Assembly (NCBI GenBank): GCA_963716925.1 | Contig: CAVQUX010000025.1 | Span: forward strand, 620,001-684,000 | DNA length: 64,000 bases | Source: DAISKN01 sp963716925 | GTDB taxonomy: Bacteria > Acidobacteriota > Vicinamibacteria > Marinacidobacterales > SMYC01 | Direction of reading: 5' to 3' | Part shown: positions 26,558 through 34,527 of the stretch, piece by piece | Numbering within the stretch: position 1 is the first letter of the stretch | How the letters are laid out: each line of letters begins with the position of its first letter | The notes under the pieces: model-generated | Seen by the model: the letters and a program-made list of their open reading frames with translations, nothing else | Database searches by the model: none | Told to the model about the DNA's origin: nothing | Translations under genes and position numbers: made by a program

Positions 26558-27997
26558 ATGACGTCACAAAAAGATAGTTTCCACGCTCTCGGTTTGTCGC
26601 CTTCGACCCTCCAGGGGCTGACCCAGATGGGCTACGAAAAGCCCACACCGGTTCAGCTCGATACCATCCCCGCCTTTCTCGAGGGGCACGACCTCGTGGT
26701 GCAGTCCCGAACGGGAACGGGGAAGACCGCCGCCTTCGGGATCCCGATCGTCGAACGGGTCGACGTCGGAAAGGGTGAGATCCAGGCCCTGGTCCTGACG
26801 CCCACCCGCGAGCTGACGGTCCAGGTGCGGGAAGAGATCGCGCAGATCGGAGCGGCGAAAGGCGTACGGGTTCAGTCCATCTACGGCGGCGACTCGATGG
26901 CCGATCAGGTCCGCGGTATCGAGGCAGGGGCCCACGTCGCGGTGGGGACTCCCGGCCGGGTGCTCGACCTCCTGAGGCGAGGCTCCCTGCGCCTGGACGC
27001 GGCCCGGTACCTCGTGCTCGACGAGGCCGATCGGATGCTCGACATGGGCTTCGCCGTGGAGATGGGCCAGATCATGTCGTTCGTCCCCAAGGAGCGCCAG
27101 ACGCTCCTGTTCTCCGCCACCGTTCCTCTGGGGATTCGCGGAATCATCTATAACTACCTGAAGGAGCCCCGCTGGGTCCTTCTCTCCGAGGACTTCGCCT
27201 ACGTCAAGGAAGTCCGCCACACGTACCTCATCACCCCGAGGATGCAGAAGGAAGCGGTCCTCGAGAAGCTCATCGAGTACGATCAGCCCACTTCCTCGAT
27301 GATCTTCTGCAACACCCGCGAGGAAGTGCGCTCGGTCGCGAACTTTCTCGTGCGGCGCGGGCTCCCGGCGGCGATGATCTCGAGCGATCTCCCCCAGAAG
27401 AAGCGCGAGCAGGTGATGGCCCGCTTCCGCTCCGGCCACATCCGCCACCTGGTGGCGACGGACGTCGCCGCCCGCGGGATCGACATCGAGGAGCTGTCCC
27501 ACGTCTTCGTCTATTCCACTCCCGATTCTCCCGAGGCCTACATCCATCGGGCGGGCCGCACCGGCCGCATCGGGCGGGGCGGCGTCGTGGTATCGCTGGT
27601 CTCCGCGACCGACCTCATGAGCTTCAATCGCCTCGCGAACCGCTACCACCTGCAACTCGAGGAGCGGTCGGTCCCGACCGAGGAAGAGGTCGAGGCGCGG
27701 AAGACCGAGCGTCTGGTCGCTCTTCTCGCCCAGGAAGCGAGCGGGGTCTCCGCGGACGACGTCGAGGATCTCCGCAAGGTCGCCGACGCGATCTGCGCCC
27801 ACCCCGAGCGCCACCGTCTAATCGCCCATCTGATACAACGCGACGTCGCCGCCGTCGAGCCGCCGGAAGAAGAGCCCGAGGTCCCGGCGGAGCCCGCTCC
27901 CTCTTCGGAGTCGAAACCGGGTCCAGGTGAGGGTCAAGGCCAGGGTCCGGGTCAAGGCCGTAGGCGGGGACGAAGGCGCGGGAGGCGACGCGAGTAG
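26558..27997 (+). CDS. DEAD-box ATP-dependent RNA helicase
   Basis: A 479-residue helicase with all core motifs: Q-motif GYEKPTPVQ, Walker A SRTGTGKTAAFG, PTRELTVQ, GTPGRVLD, DEAD (VLDEADRMLDMGF), SAT (LLFSATVP), ATDVAARGIDIEEL and HRAGRTGRIGRGG. The C-terminal 60 residues are a low-complexity tail, acidic and proline-rich then Gly/Gln/Arg repeats ending RRRGRRRGRRRE, likely an RNA-binding tail. The DNA coding for this tail (27920-27980) is an imperfect short repeat. It unwinds structured RNA in ribosome assembly or decay; the specific target is not readable. No strong ribosome site before ATG 26558; a possible -10 TACAAT lies at 26524-26529. Confidence 0.92.
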   Translation: MTSQKDSFHALGLSPSTLQGLTQMGYEKPTPVQLDTIPAFLEGHDLVVQSRTGTGKTAAFGIPIVERVDVGKGEIQALVLTPTRELTVQVREEIAQIGAAKGVRVQSIYGGDSMADQVRGIEAGAHVAVGTPGRVLDLLRRGSLRLDAARYLVLDEADRMLDMGFAVEMGQIMSFVPKERQTLLFSATVPLGIRGIIYNYLKEPRWVLLSEDFAYVKEVRHTYLITPRMQKEAVLEKLIEYDQPTSSMIFCNTREEVRSVANFLVRRGLPAAMISSDLPQKKREQVMARFRSGHIRHLVATDVAARGIDIEELSHVFVYSTPDSPEAYIHRAGRTGRIGRGGVVVSLVSATDLMSFNRLANRYHLQLEERSVPTEEEVEARKTERLVALLAQEASGVSADDVEDLRKVADAICAHPERHRLIAHLIQRDVAAVEPPEEEPEVPAEPAPSSESKPGPGEGQGQGPGQGRRRGRRRGRRRE

Positions 27998-28010
27998 GAG
28001 GGGAAGGCCG

Positions 28011-29204
28011 ATGACGAAAGCGATCCTGGCGAGCTTTCTTTTCGCCGCAAGCCTCGCCGCAGCGCAGGACGACGCCGTGACTCTTCGCGCGGGGACGCTC
28101 ATCGACGGAAAAGGCGGGGTGACCCGGGACGCCGTCATCGTCATCGAAGGCTCGCGCATCGCCCGCGTCGGGGGCGAGCCCAAGGGGAAGGTCCACGATC
28201 TCTCGCGGCTCACCGTACTTCCCGGGCTCATCGATACCCACGTCCACATCTCCTCCCACTTCGGGAAGGACGGACGCTATACCAACGAGGGCGAGACGCC
28301 TTCGCAATTCATCCTCTACGCCGTCGAGAACGCATACCGGACGCTGATGGCGGGCTTCACCACGGTGCAGAGCATCGGCGCCCCCCAGGACCTCGATCTC
28401 CGGGACGCGATCGCGCGCGGCATCGTTCCCGGCCCGCGCATCCTCACCTCCATCCGCCCCGCGAACGAGAACACCGGCACACCCGAGCAAATCCGCGCGT
28501 TCGTGAGGACCGTGGCTCAGGAGGGCGCGGACCTCATCAAGCTCTTCGCCTCCAAGAGCATCCGCGAGGGCGGAGCCCAGACCATGACCGACGAGCAGAT
28601 CCAGGCCGCCTGCGACGAGGCGAGAAAGCTCGGCCTCCGGAGCTGGGTTCACGCCCACGCGGCGAGCGCGATGAAGGCCGCGACCCTCGCGGGATGCACG
28701 GCAGTCACCCACGGAAGCCAGGGGACGGACGAGGTCTTCGCGCTCATGGCGGAGCGCGGCACCTACTTCGAGCCCAACATCGGGCTCGTGTCGCAGAACT
28801 ACCTCGCGCACAAGCCGCAATACTTCGGCATCGGGAACTACACCGAGGAGGGGTTCGCTTTCATGGAGGCGAACATCCCGAGAAAGCTCGACATGTACCA
28901 GCGGGCGATGGAGCACGAGAAGCTGAAGCTCCTGATGGGAACGGATGCCACCGCCGGGGCCCACGGCCGAAACGCCGAGGAGATCGTCTACCGTATCGAG
29001 AAGGCGGGGCAGAAACCGCTCGACGCGATCGCGGGGGCGACCTCCCTCGCGGCGGAGTCCCTCGGGCTCGGAGACGAGGTCGGCACTATCGCTCCAGGGA
29101 TGCAGGCGGATATCATCGCCGTCGAGGGGAATCCCCTCTCGGACGCGACCGCCCTGCGCAGGATCGCCTTCGTCATGAAGGGCGGGAAGATTTTCCGGAA
29201 GTAA
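28011..29204 (+). CDS. Secreted metal-dependent amidohydrolase (imidazolonepropionase/prolidase-like)
   Basis: A 397-residue amidohydrolase. A signal peptide (MTKAILASFLFAASLAAAQ) is followed by the family start TLRAGTLIDGKGG and the metal pair in LIDTHVHISSHFG (HxH). Further metal-site residues are visible in IKLFASK (the lysine likely carboxylated), WVHAHAASAM, AVTHGSQG and MGTDATAGAHGRN. Relatives are Xaa-Pro dipeptidases and imidazolonepropionase-like hydrolases; the true substrate is not known. ATG 28011 has AGGAGGGG upstream; an earlier frame start at 27927 lies inside the helicase gene. Thirteen bases separate it from the helicase stop. Confidence 0.85.
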   Translation: MTKAILASFLFAASLAAAQDDAVTLRAGTLIDGKGGVTRDAVIVIEGSRIARVGGEPKGKVHDLSRLTVLPGLIDTHVHISSHFGKDGRYTNEGETPSQFILYAVENAYRTLMAGFTTVQSIGAPQDLDLRDAIARGIVPGPRILTSIRPANENTGTPEQIRAFVRTVAQEGADLIKLFASKSIREGGAQTMTDEQIQAACDEARKLGLRSWVHAHAASAMKAATLAGCTAVTHGSQGTDEVFALMAERGTYFEPNIGLVSQNYLAHKPQYFGIGNYTEEGFAFMEANIPRKLDMYQRAMEHEKLKLLMGTDATAGAHGRNAEEIVYRIEKAGQKPLDAIAGATSLAAESLGLGDEVGTIAPGMQADIIAVEGNPLSDATALRRIAFVMKGGKIFRK

Positions 29205-29580
29205 GAGAGTTCTGCGCGCCCCCTGAACCCCGTCCCGACCAACCGAACTACTTTAGTTTCGTCACCGAACGTCCACCGCGCTCCCAGGTTCGAGAACGTG
29301 AACGTCGAGGGCTGCGTCGCCTCCCTCTGGTTGTACGTCACGTGGAAGTTCCCCGAGGGACCTCGGGGCGCCTGGCATCCTACTTGAGAACTCTCCTTAG
29401 AGAGAATCCCTTAGAGGGATGCGGCACGAAGGCCAAGGCCGAGTTCGGACAAAAATCAGAACCGCCCGGAGAATCCACTCCTTTGAGTTGAAGTCCTTGA
29501 AGGGAGGTTCAAGAGGGTTCATTGTTTGCATTGACGTCCTCCCTAAACGTTTCGCGTGTCGATGAAACAGCAGATTGACA
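29205..29580. other. Gene-free stretch of accessory character
   Basis: No convincing gene lies between the amidohydrolase stop and the permease fragment at 29581. A minus-strand open frame gives a peptide such as STFTFSNLGARWTFGDET (about 29240-29310), which reads like a piece of a beta-barrel or secreted protein, but there is no start, domain or length to support it. The base composition becomes less GC-rich towards 29520. Three hairpins at 29351-29419 are listed separately. Confidence 0.5.
29351..29419. repeat. Cluster of three consecutive hairpins
   Basis: Three inverted repeats follow each other downstream of the amidohydrolase gene: CCCCGAG-GGAC-CTCGGGG (29351-29368, 7-base stem), CTCTC-CTTA-GAGAG (29391-29404) and TCCCT-TAG-AGGGA (29407-29419). 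The first would be very stable in RNA. None is followed by a T-run, so classic termination is not supported; a transcript-end, processing or recombination role is possible. Confidence 0.45.
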
Positions 29581-29695
29581 CCGCTCCCGCACCACCGCGA
29601 GCGAGGTGAGGAGGAGGCAAGCACCGACCACCGCGGGAAAGTGTCGTCCCTGCTCTTTAGGTCGGGGTTGGAACCCACGGCCCCGGTCGGCAAGC
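29581..29695 (-). pseudogene. Decayed fragment of an ABC-2 permease gene, duplicated from the neighbouring operon
   Basis: Bases 29581-29616 are identical over 36 positions to 30903-30938 inside the ABC-2 permease gene nearby, in the same orientation, and similarity continues with a gap to about 29695 (matching roughly 30957-31017). On the minus strand the fragment still reads FPAVVGACLLLTSLAVVRER, against PAVVGA ... LLLTSLAVVRER in the intact gene. It has no start, no frame continuity and no rest of the gene, so it is a relic of a partial duplication next to the toxin-antitoxin module. Confidence 0.75.
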
Positions 29696-29717
29696 TCACC
29701 GATCGGGCGTGGATTGG

Positions 29718-29741
29718 GCGTGCTACTTCGAGTAAGCACGC
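29718..29741. repeat. Perfect 7-base-stem hairpin upstream of toxin-antitoxin promoter
   Basis: GCGTGCT (29718-29724) and AGCACGC (29735-29741) are exact complements; inside, ACT-TCG-AGT can extend the stem with one unpaired A. It sits six bases before the -35 box of the mazEF-like promoter and could insulate it from upstream transcription or bind a protein. Confidence 0.45.
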
Positions 29742-29746
29742 TAGTG

Positions 29747-29776
29747 TTGACATCAGAGTACACGATTTTGTATACT
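29747..29776 (+). promoter_or_regulatory. Near-consensus sigma-70 promoter of the mazEF-like module
   Basis: TTGACA at 29747-29752 and TATACT at 29771-29776 are separated by 18 bases, the best promoter match I found in the window. It points at the antitoxin gene 25-34 bases downstream of the -10 box. Confidence 0.65.
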
Positions 29777-29781
29777 TACAA
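29768..29781. promoter_or_regulatory. Candidate operator: TTGTA-N4-TACAA inverted repeat over the -10 box
   Basis: Perfect 5-base arms with a 4-base spacer overlap the TATACT box. Ribbon-helix-helix antitoxins commonly bind such short inverted repeats to repress their own operon, so this is a plausible autoregulatory site. Binding is an inference. Confidence 0.45.
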
Positions 29782-29800
29782 GTAATCAACAGGGGGGACT

Positions 29801-30046
29801 TTGAGCGCAATGGTTCGAATCCGGGACGAGGATCACGAGATGGTAAAGGAGCTCGCGGACAGAGCAGGGATGTCGATTTCCGAAGTGGTCAGTCGTGCGC
29901 TCGAGGAGTATCGTCGGAAGCACTTCTTGTACGGCCTTGCCGAAGACTTTGCCGCGCTTCGAGTCCGCGACGGGGATTGGGAAGACGAGATCGAAGAGCG
30001 TCGCGCCTGGGACGGAGTCCTTGGTGACGATATCGAGAGCGAATAG
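29801..30046 (+). CDS. Ribbon-helix-helix antitoxin (MazE-like position)
   Basis: An 81-residue protein if started at TTG 29801, 78 if at ATG 29810; the AGGGGGG at 29791-29797 fits the TTG slightly better in spacing, so the start is open. The N-terminal MVRIRDEDHEMVKELADRAG followed by MSISEVVSRALEEYRR reads as a ribbon-helix-helix DNA-binding fold; the acidic C-terminus (DGDWEDEIEERRAWD) would be the toxin-neutralising tail. The toxin gene begins four bases after its stop. Together they form a type II toxin-antitoxin module, with expected repression through the operator at 29768. Confidence 0.75.
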   Translation: MSAMVRIRDEDHEMVKELADRAGMSISEVVSRALEEYRRKHFLYGLAEDFAALRVRDGDWEDEIEERRAWDGVLGDDIESE

Positions 30047-30050
30047 CGCG

Positions 30051-30389
30051 GTGAAGCCCGCAAGAGGCGAAGTCTGGTTCGTAAATCTCGACCCCGCGAC
30101 GGGCCGAGAGCAGGCGGGAAAGCGGCCCGCCCTCGTGATGTCCGTGAACGAGCTCAATCAGAGCGCAGCGGAACTGGTCGTCGTACTTCCTATCACCAGC
30201 CGCTACAAACAGGTGCGCTCGCACGTTCCGGTTGACGAGGGCGACGGCGGTCTCACCATCAGGAGTTTCATCAAATGTGAGGACATTCGCTCCATCTCCG
30301 TCCGGCGCCTGGAACGACGTCTCGGAACCGTTTCCACCGCAGCACTCGCGGCGGTGGAAGACCGACTCAGGATCCTTCTCGGCCTCTGA
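30051..30389 (+). CDS. mazF: MazF/PemK-family endoribonuclease toxin
   Basis: A 112-residue toxin. It starts at GTG 30051 and opens with VKPARGEVWFVNLDPATGRE and QAGKRPALVMS, the hallmark of MazF/PemK (RGD/EVW ... G-x-E-Q-x-G-x-RPALV). The later VLPITSRYK and SFIKCEDIRSISVRRLER also fit; these carry the usual catalytic threonine/serine and arginine region. MazF toxins cut single-stranded mRNA at short sequences. The gene ends 13 bases before the convergent stop of the ABC-2 permease. It is intact, in contrast with the frameshifted genes beyond it. Confidence 0.88.
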   Translation: MKPARGEVWFVNLDPATGREQAGKRPALVMSVNELNQSAAELVVVLPITSRYKQVRSHVPVDEGDGGLTIRSFIKCEDIRSISVRRLERRLGTVSTAALAAVEDRLRILLGL

Positions 30390-30401
30390 CGTCGTTCGCC
30401 G

Positions 30402-31507
30402 TCAGTTCTTCCGGAAGCGGCTCGTCGCGAACAGGAGCACCGTCGTTCCGATGATCGCGAGCGCCGCGAACTGGCGCCAGAGCGCGTCGAGGCCGGCGCC
30501 CTTGAGGAAGATCGCGCGCACGATCTCGAGGTAGTGGCGCACCGGGTTCGCGAGCGTCACCCACTGGAAGACCTCCGGCATGCTGGTGACCGGAAACATG
30601 AACCCCGAGAGCAGGATCGCGGGCATGAAGACCAGGAAGCTCGCCATGAAGGCCTCCTGCTGGGTCGCGGAGATGGTCGAGATGAGGAGACCCACGCCGA
30701 GCGCCGAGAGCAGGTAGAGCACGCTCGCGGCCAGCAGCAGGAGGAAGCTCCCGCGGAACGGCACCTCGAACCACCACAGGGCGACGGCGGTGACGATGGC
30801 AAGGTCCACGAGGCCGATGAGGGCGAAGGGGATGGTCTTGCCGGCGATCAGCTCCCCCGCGGTCAGCGGGCTCACCATGAGCTGCTCCAGCGTCCCGATC
30901 TCCCGCTCCCGCACCACCGCGAGCGAGGTGAGGAGGAGACATACCAGCATGATCAGCGCGCCCACCACCGCGGGCACGTTGTAGTCGCGGCTCTCCAGGT
31001 CGGGGTTGAACCAGGCCGCTCGGCGAGGTCGATGGGCGCTGGAGCCAGGGCGATTCCGGCGGCGGGCGAAGTCGGCGACGATGCGCTCGGCGTAGCCCTG
31101 CGCCACCGTGGCGGTGTTGGAGTTGGTGCCGTCGAGGAGGATCTGGACCCGGGCTTCCCCCGGCGAGGTCGCGCGCGAAGTCACGGGAATGTCAAGCCCG
31201 ACGACCGCGTCGCCGTGCTCGAGCGCCCGCACCAGGTCCTCCGGCCGGTCGGAGCGGCCGACGATTCGGAAGTAGCCGGAGGCGGTGAGCGCATCGACCA
31301 GATCTCGCGCGGACCGGCTGCGATCGTGGTCGACGACGAAAGGTCTCGGTGTCGGCGACGTCGGTCGAGACCGCGTAGCCGAAGACCAGGAGCTGGATGA
31401 CCGGCGCGACGAAGATCACCGCGCGCCAGCCGCGGATCGCGGAAGATCTGCCGGAACTCCTTGCGCACCAGCCCCGCGCACCCGTCTCCGCGCTCGTGCG
31501 CTCTCAC
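30402..31507 (-). CDS. ABC-2 type permease (YbhR/YhhJ-like), N-terminal part frameshifted
   Basis: Second membrane subunit of the export operon. The C-terminal 276 residues read in one frame: periplasmic part, then helices (ALIMLVCLLLTSLAVVRERE, IGTLEQLMVSPLTAGELIAG, FLVFMPAILLSGFMFPV, ending ATSRFRKN). The N-terminal 90 residues need two frame corrections, near 31440 (DPRLAR then VIFVAPVIQLLVFGYAVSTD) and near 31340 (DTETF then VVDHDRSRSARDLVDAL). Each is explained by one surplus base. The start GTG 31507 overlaps the stop of the preceding permease as GTGA. Family members export drugs or other hydrophobic molecules with a HlyD partner. Confidence 0.75.
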
Positions 31508-32629
31508 GCGAGCTCCTTCCGGAACACGCGGACCGCGAGCCACGAAGCCGGCGACGCCGAAGGCGATCATCAGGAGCCCCTGACTCCAGAGCACCTCCGG
31601 GCCCACGCCCTTGAGGAAGATCCCGCGCGTCACCACCAGGAAGTACCGCGCCGGCACGAGGTAGGTGAGCCACTCGCAGCACGAGCGGCATGACCTTCGA
31701 TCGCGAACATGAAGCCCGAGAGCAGAAAGGCGGGCAGGAAGGTCGCGACCATCGCGATCTGCGTCGCCAGCAGCTGCGAGCGGGCCACGGCGGAGATGAA
31801 CATCCCGAGCCCCAGCGCCCCGACGAGGAACGCGAACGAGAGCGCCATCAGCAGGAGCGGGCTGCCGCGGAACGGCACGTCGGAACAGAAAGCACCCCGA
31901 GGCGCTCGACCGCGACGACGTCGACGAGGCCGATGCCGAGGTAGGGCAGCAGCTTGCCGAGGACCACCTCGGCGCGGGTCACCGGCGTCGCGGCGAGCTG
32001 CTCCATCGTGCCGCGCTCCCACTCCCGCGCGATGGTGAGCGAGGTGAGCATGGCCGCGATGATCATCATGATCACCGCGACCAGACCGGGCACGATCATG
32101 TTGCGGCTCGAGAGCTCCTCGTTGTACCAGACCCGGATCTCCGCGCCGGATCGGCGGACGCACGCCGCCGTCCGGCGAAGGCGACGCGCGAGCGAGTAGG
32201 TCTGCACGATGCCTCGCGCGTAGCCCATGCGCGATGGTGGCGGTGTTGGCGTCGCTGCCGTCGACGATCGCCTGCACCGCGCGGTGCGTCCGCGGCCGCA
32301 CCGAGGTCGCGCGGCGAAATCCGGGCGGGATGACGAGCACCAGCCGGACGTCGCCGCGGTCGAGCAGCCGCGCGATCGTCGGCGGGTCCTCGAGGACCGT
32401 CGACGAGCCGGAAGTAGCCCGAGGCCCGGAAGGCGTCGACCAGCTCGCGGCTGCGCGCGATGCGGTCCTGGTCGAGCACCGCGATCGCGGATGTCGTCCA
32501 CGTCCCAGGTGATGGCGTAGCCGAAGAGGATCGAGCAGCAGCACCGGCAGCAGGAAGGCGAGGATCAGGCTGCGCGGGTCGCGGCGGAGCTGGAGCGCCT
32601 CCTTGCGCGCGACGGCGCAGCAGACGCAT
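31504..32629 (-). CDS. ABC-2 type permease (YbhS-like), heavily frameshifted
   Basis: First membrane subunit of the export operon. In several frames one reads, in order, ARKEALQLRRDPRSLILAFL, IAVLDQDRIARSRELVDAF, EEISSRNMIVPGL-like (WYNEELSSRNMIVPGLVAVI), TIAREWERGTMEQLAATPV, a long helix SFAFLVGALGLGMFISAVAR, LPAFLLSGFMFAIE, and the end LLMIAFGVAGF then LAVRVFRKELA. All conserved blocks are present and in the right order, but at least six frame changes separate them. I place the start at ATG 32629 and the stop TGA at 31504-31506. I see no in-frame stop that would survive frame correction, so sequence error is likely. Confidence 0.65.
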
Positions 32630-32641
32630 CCGGTCGACGGC

Positions 32642-33595
32642 TCAATCCACCACCGCTCCGCCCGCCTCGCGCACCAGGGCGACGAACACGTCCTCGAGCG
32701 CCGGCGCGATCGCCCGATCGCCGGCGACATCGACGTTCTCGCGCGGCGAGCCGCGCCCGGCAGCCGCTGCCACGCGCCGCTCCGCGTCGCGCGACGGTGA
32801 CGTGCACGGCGCGGCCGAACAGGCCGGCCTCGAGCACCTCCGGCGCGCCCTGCAGCGCCTCGACCGCGCGCGGGCCCGTCGGCGGTCCTGACCTCGAGCA
32901 GCGGCGCCGCCATCTCGGCCCGCAGCGCGCCCGGGCGTGTCGAGCGCGATGAGCCGGCCGCGGTTCATGAGCGCCAGGCGGTGGCAGTACTCCGCCTCCT
33001 CCATGTAGTGCGTGGTCACGAAGACCGTGGTCCCGTCCGCGGCCAGGGCGTAGATCAGGTCCCAGAAGCTCGCGGCGCGAGACGGGATCGACGCCCGAGG
33101 TCGGCTCGTCGAGGAAGAGGATCGGCGGCTCGTGCAGCACCGCGCAGCCGAGCGCCAGGCGCTGCTTCCAGCCGAGCGGCAGCTCCGCCGTGAGCCGTCC
33201 GCGGCGCTCCGGCGAGTCCCGCCATCTCGAGCACCCAGTCGCGCCGCTCCCCGGCGCGCGCGCGGCGACACCGTAGAGCCCGGCGAAGAAGGCGATGTTC
33301 TCCTCGACGGTGAGGTCGCCGTAGAGCGAAAAGAGCTGCGACATGTAGCCGATGCGCGCTTGATCGCCTCCGTCTCGCGTCCGGATGTCGAGGCCCGCGA
33401 CCCATCCCGCGGCCCGAGCGTCGGCCGGAGCGAGGCCCGGTGAGCATCTTGATCGTCGTGGTCTTGCCCGCGCCGTTCGGGCCGAGGAAGCCGAAGATCT
33501 CGCCCCGAGCGACCTCGAAGGAGACGTGGTCGACGGCGACGAAGTCGCCGAAGCGGCGGGTCAGGCTCGCCGTGCCACGCACGCGCCGCGCTCAC
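32642..33595 (-). CDS. ABC transporter ATPase (YbhF C-terminal-half-like), heavily frameshifted
   Basis: Second nucleotide-binding unit. Readable blocks: TASLTRRFGDFVAVDHVSFE, Walker A GFLGPNGAGKTTTIKMLTG, MSQLFSLYGDLTVEENIAFF, the divergent signature ELPLGWKQRLALGCAVLHEP, Walker B LFLDEPTSGVDPVSRR, TVFVTTHYMEEAEYCHRLAL, and the end LEDVFVALVREAGGAVVD. The LPLG form in place of LSGG is a known trait of the YbhF second half. At least five frame changes break it. The GTG at 33595 overlaps the previous stop as GTGA; given the indels, a single fused YbhF-like protein cannot be excluded. Confidence 0.65.
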   Translation of the reverse strand: MSAARAWHGEPDPPLRRLRRRRPRLLRGRSGRDLRLPRPERRGQDHDDQDAHRASLRPTLGPRDGSRASTSGRETEAIKRASATCRSSFRSTATSPSRRTSPSSPGSTVSPRARRGAARLGARDGGTRRSAADGSRRSCRSAGSSAWRSAARCCTSRRSSSSTSRPRASIPSRAASFWDLIYALAADGTTVFVTTHYMEEAEYCHRLALMNRGRLIALDTPGRAAGRDGGAAARGQDRRRARARSRRCRARRRCSRPACSAAPCTSPSRDAERRVAAAAGRGSPRENVDVAGDRAIAPALEDVFVALVREAGGAVVD

Positions 33596-34527
33596 GCCGC
33601 CTCCGCTTTCTGCGACCGCGCTCGATGAAGACGTCCTCGAGCGTGGGAGCGATCGGCCGCGATCTCGCGAACCGCGAGCCCGCTCCGCGCAGCGCGGCCT
33701 CCAGCGCCGACCGGTCGCGGGCCGCGGATCGAACGCTCACGTGCAGCCGGTCGCCGAAGATCGCCACGCGCCGGACGGCAGGGATGCCGCTGCAGAACCG
33801 CTCGCGCTTCGCGGCGAGGCGTCGCCCAGACGATCCAGGATCTCGCCCTCGAGCGGCGCGCAGAAGATCCTCGGGCGTCCCCGAGTCGAGGACCCGTCCC
33901 CGGTGGAGCAGGCCAGCCGGTCGAAGCGCTCGGCCTCGTCCATGTAGGCGGTGCTGACGACCGCGGTGACTGCCGCGCGCGACCATCTCGTGCACGATGA
34001 GCCACAGGTCGCGGCGCGAGATCGGGTCGACGCCGAAGGTGGGCTCGTCGAGGAGCAGGAGCCGGGGCTGGTGGATGAGGGCGCAGGAGAGCCCGAGCTT
34101 CTGCTTCATGCCGCCGGAGAGCTTGCCCGCGAGCCGGTCGGAGAACGGCTCCAGGCTCGAGAAGTGGAAGAGCCGCTCGAGCCGCGCCGGCCGCTCCGCC
34201 CGCGGCACCGCGGTAGAGATCGGCGTAGAAGCTCAGGTTCTCGAGCACGGTGAGGTCGGCGTAGAGGCCGAAGCGCTGCGACATGTAGGCGATCTCCGTC
34301 TTCACGCCCTCGGGATCGCGGACGACGCTGACTCCGAAGACCTCGGCGTCTCCCGACGTCGGACGCAGCACGCCCGCCAGCATCCGCAGCGTCGTCGTCT
34401 TGCCGGCGCCGTCGGGACCGACGAGGCCGAAGAGCTCGCCCGGCATGGCTTCGAAAGAGAGGCCGTCCACCGCGTTCTCACCGCCGAACGCCTTCGAGAG
34501 GCCCGCGACACGAACCGCCGGCGTCAC
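33592..34527 (-). CDS. ABC transporter ATPase (YbhF N-terminal-half-like), frameshifted after first third
   Basis: First nucleotide-binding unit of the export operon. It starts at GTG 34527, overlapping the HlyD stop as GTGA. The first 105 residues are clean (VRVAGLSKAFGGENAVDGLS, Walker A VGPDGAGKTTTLRMLAG, AYMSQRFGLYADLTVLENLS). A break near 34211 shifts to the next clean 240 bases (KLSGGMKQKLGLSCALIHQP, LLLLDEPTFGVDPISRRDLW). From about 33971 to the stop I count roughly eight more frame changes (near 33971, 33912, 33854, 33826, 33786, 33678, 33660, 33614), mostly single-base insertions in G or C runs. The protein sense survives throughout (TAYMDEAERFDRL, HRGRVLDSGTPEDLL, IAPTLEDVFIE). Confidence 0.7.
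   Translation of the reverse strand: MTPAVRVAGLSKAFGGENAVDGLSFEAMPGELFGLVGPDGAGKTTTLRMLAGVLRPTSGDAEVFGVSVVRDPEGVKTEIAYMSQRFGLYADLTVLENLSFYADLYRGAAGGAAGAARAALPLLEPGAVLRPARGQALRRHEAEARALLRPHPPAPAPAPRRAHLRRRPDLAPRPVAHRARDGRARQSPRSSAPPTWTRPSASTGWPAPPGTGPRLGDARGSSARRSRARSWIVWATPRREARAVLQRHPCRPARGDLRRPAARERSIRGPRPVGAGGRAARSGLAVREIAADRSHARGRLHRARSQKAEAA

Noticed and set aside
29215..29341. Possible 3' fragment of a beta-barrel or secreted protein on the minus strand
   Set aside because: A short suggestive peptide (STFTFSNLGARWTFGDET) but no start, length or confirmable family.
31230..34215. Periodic insertion or programmed frameshifting as cause of the broken operon
   Set aside because: Mapped intervals between changes (about 240, 59, 58, 28, 40, 108, 18, 46 bases) are irregular and no slippery-site plus structure pattern recurs.
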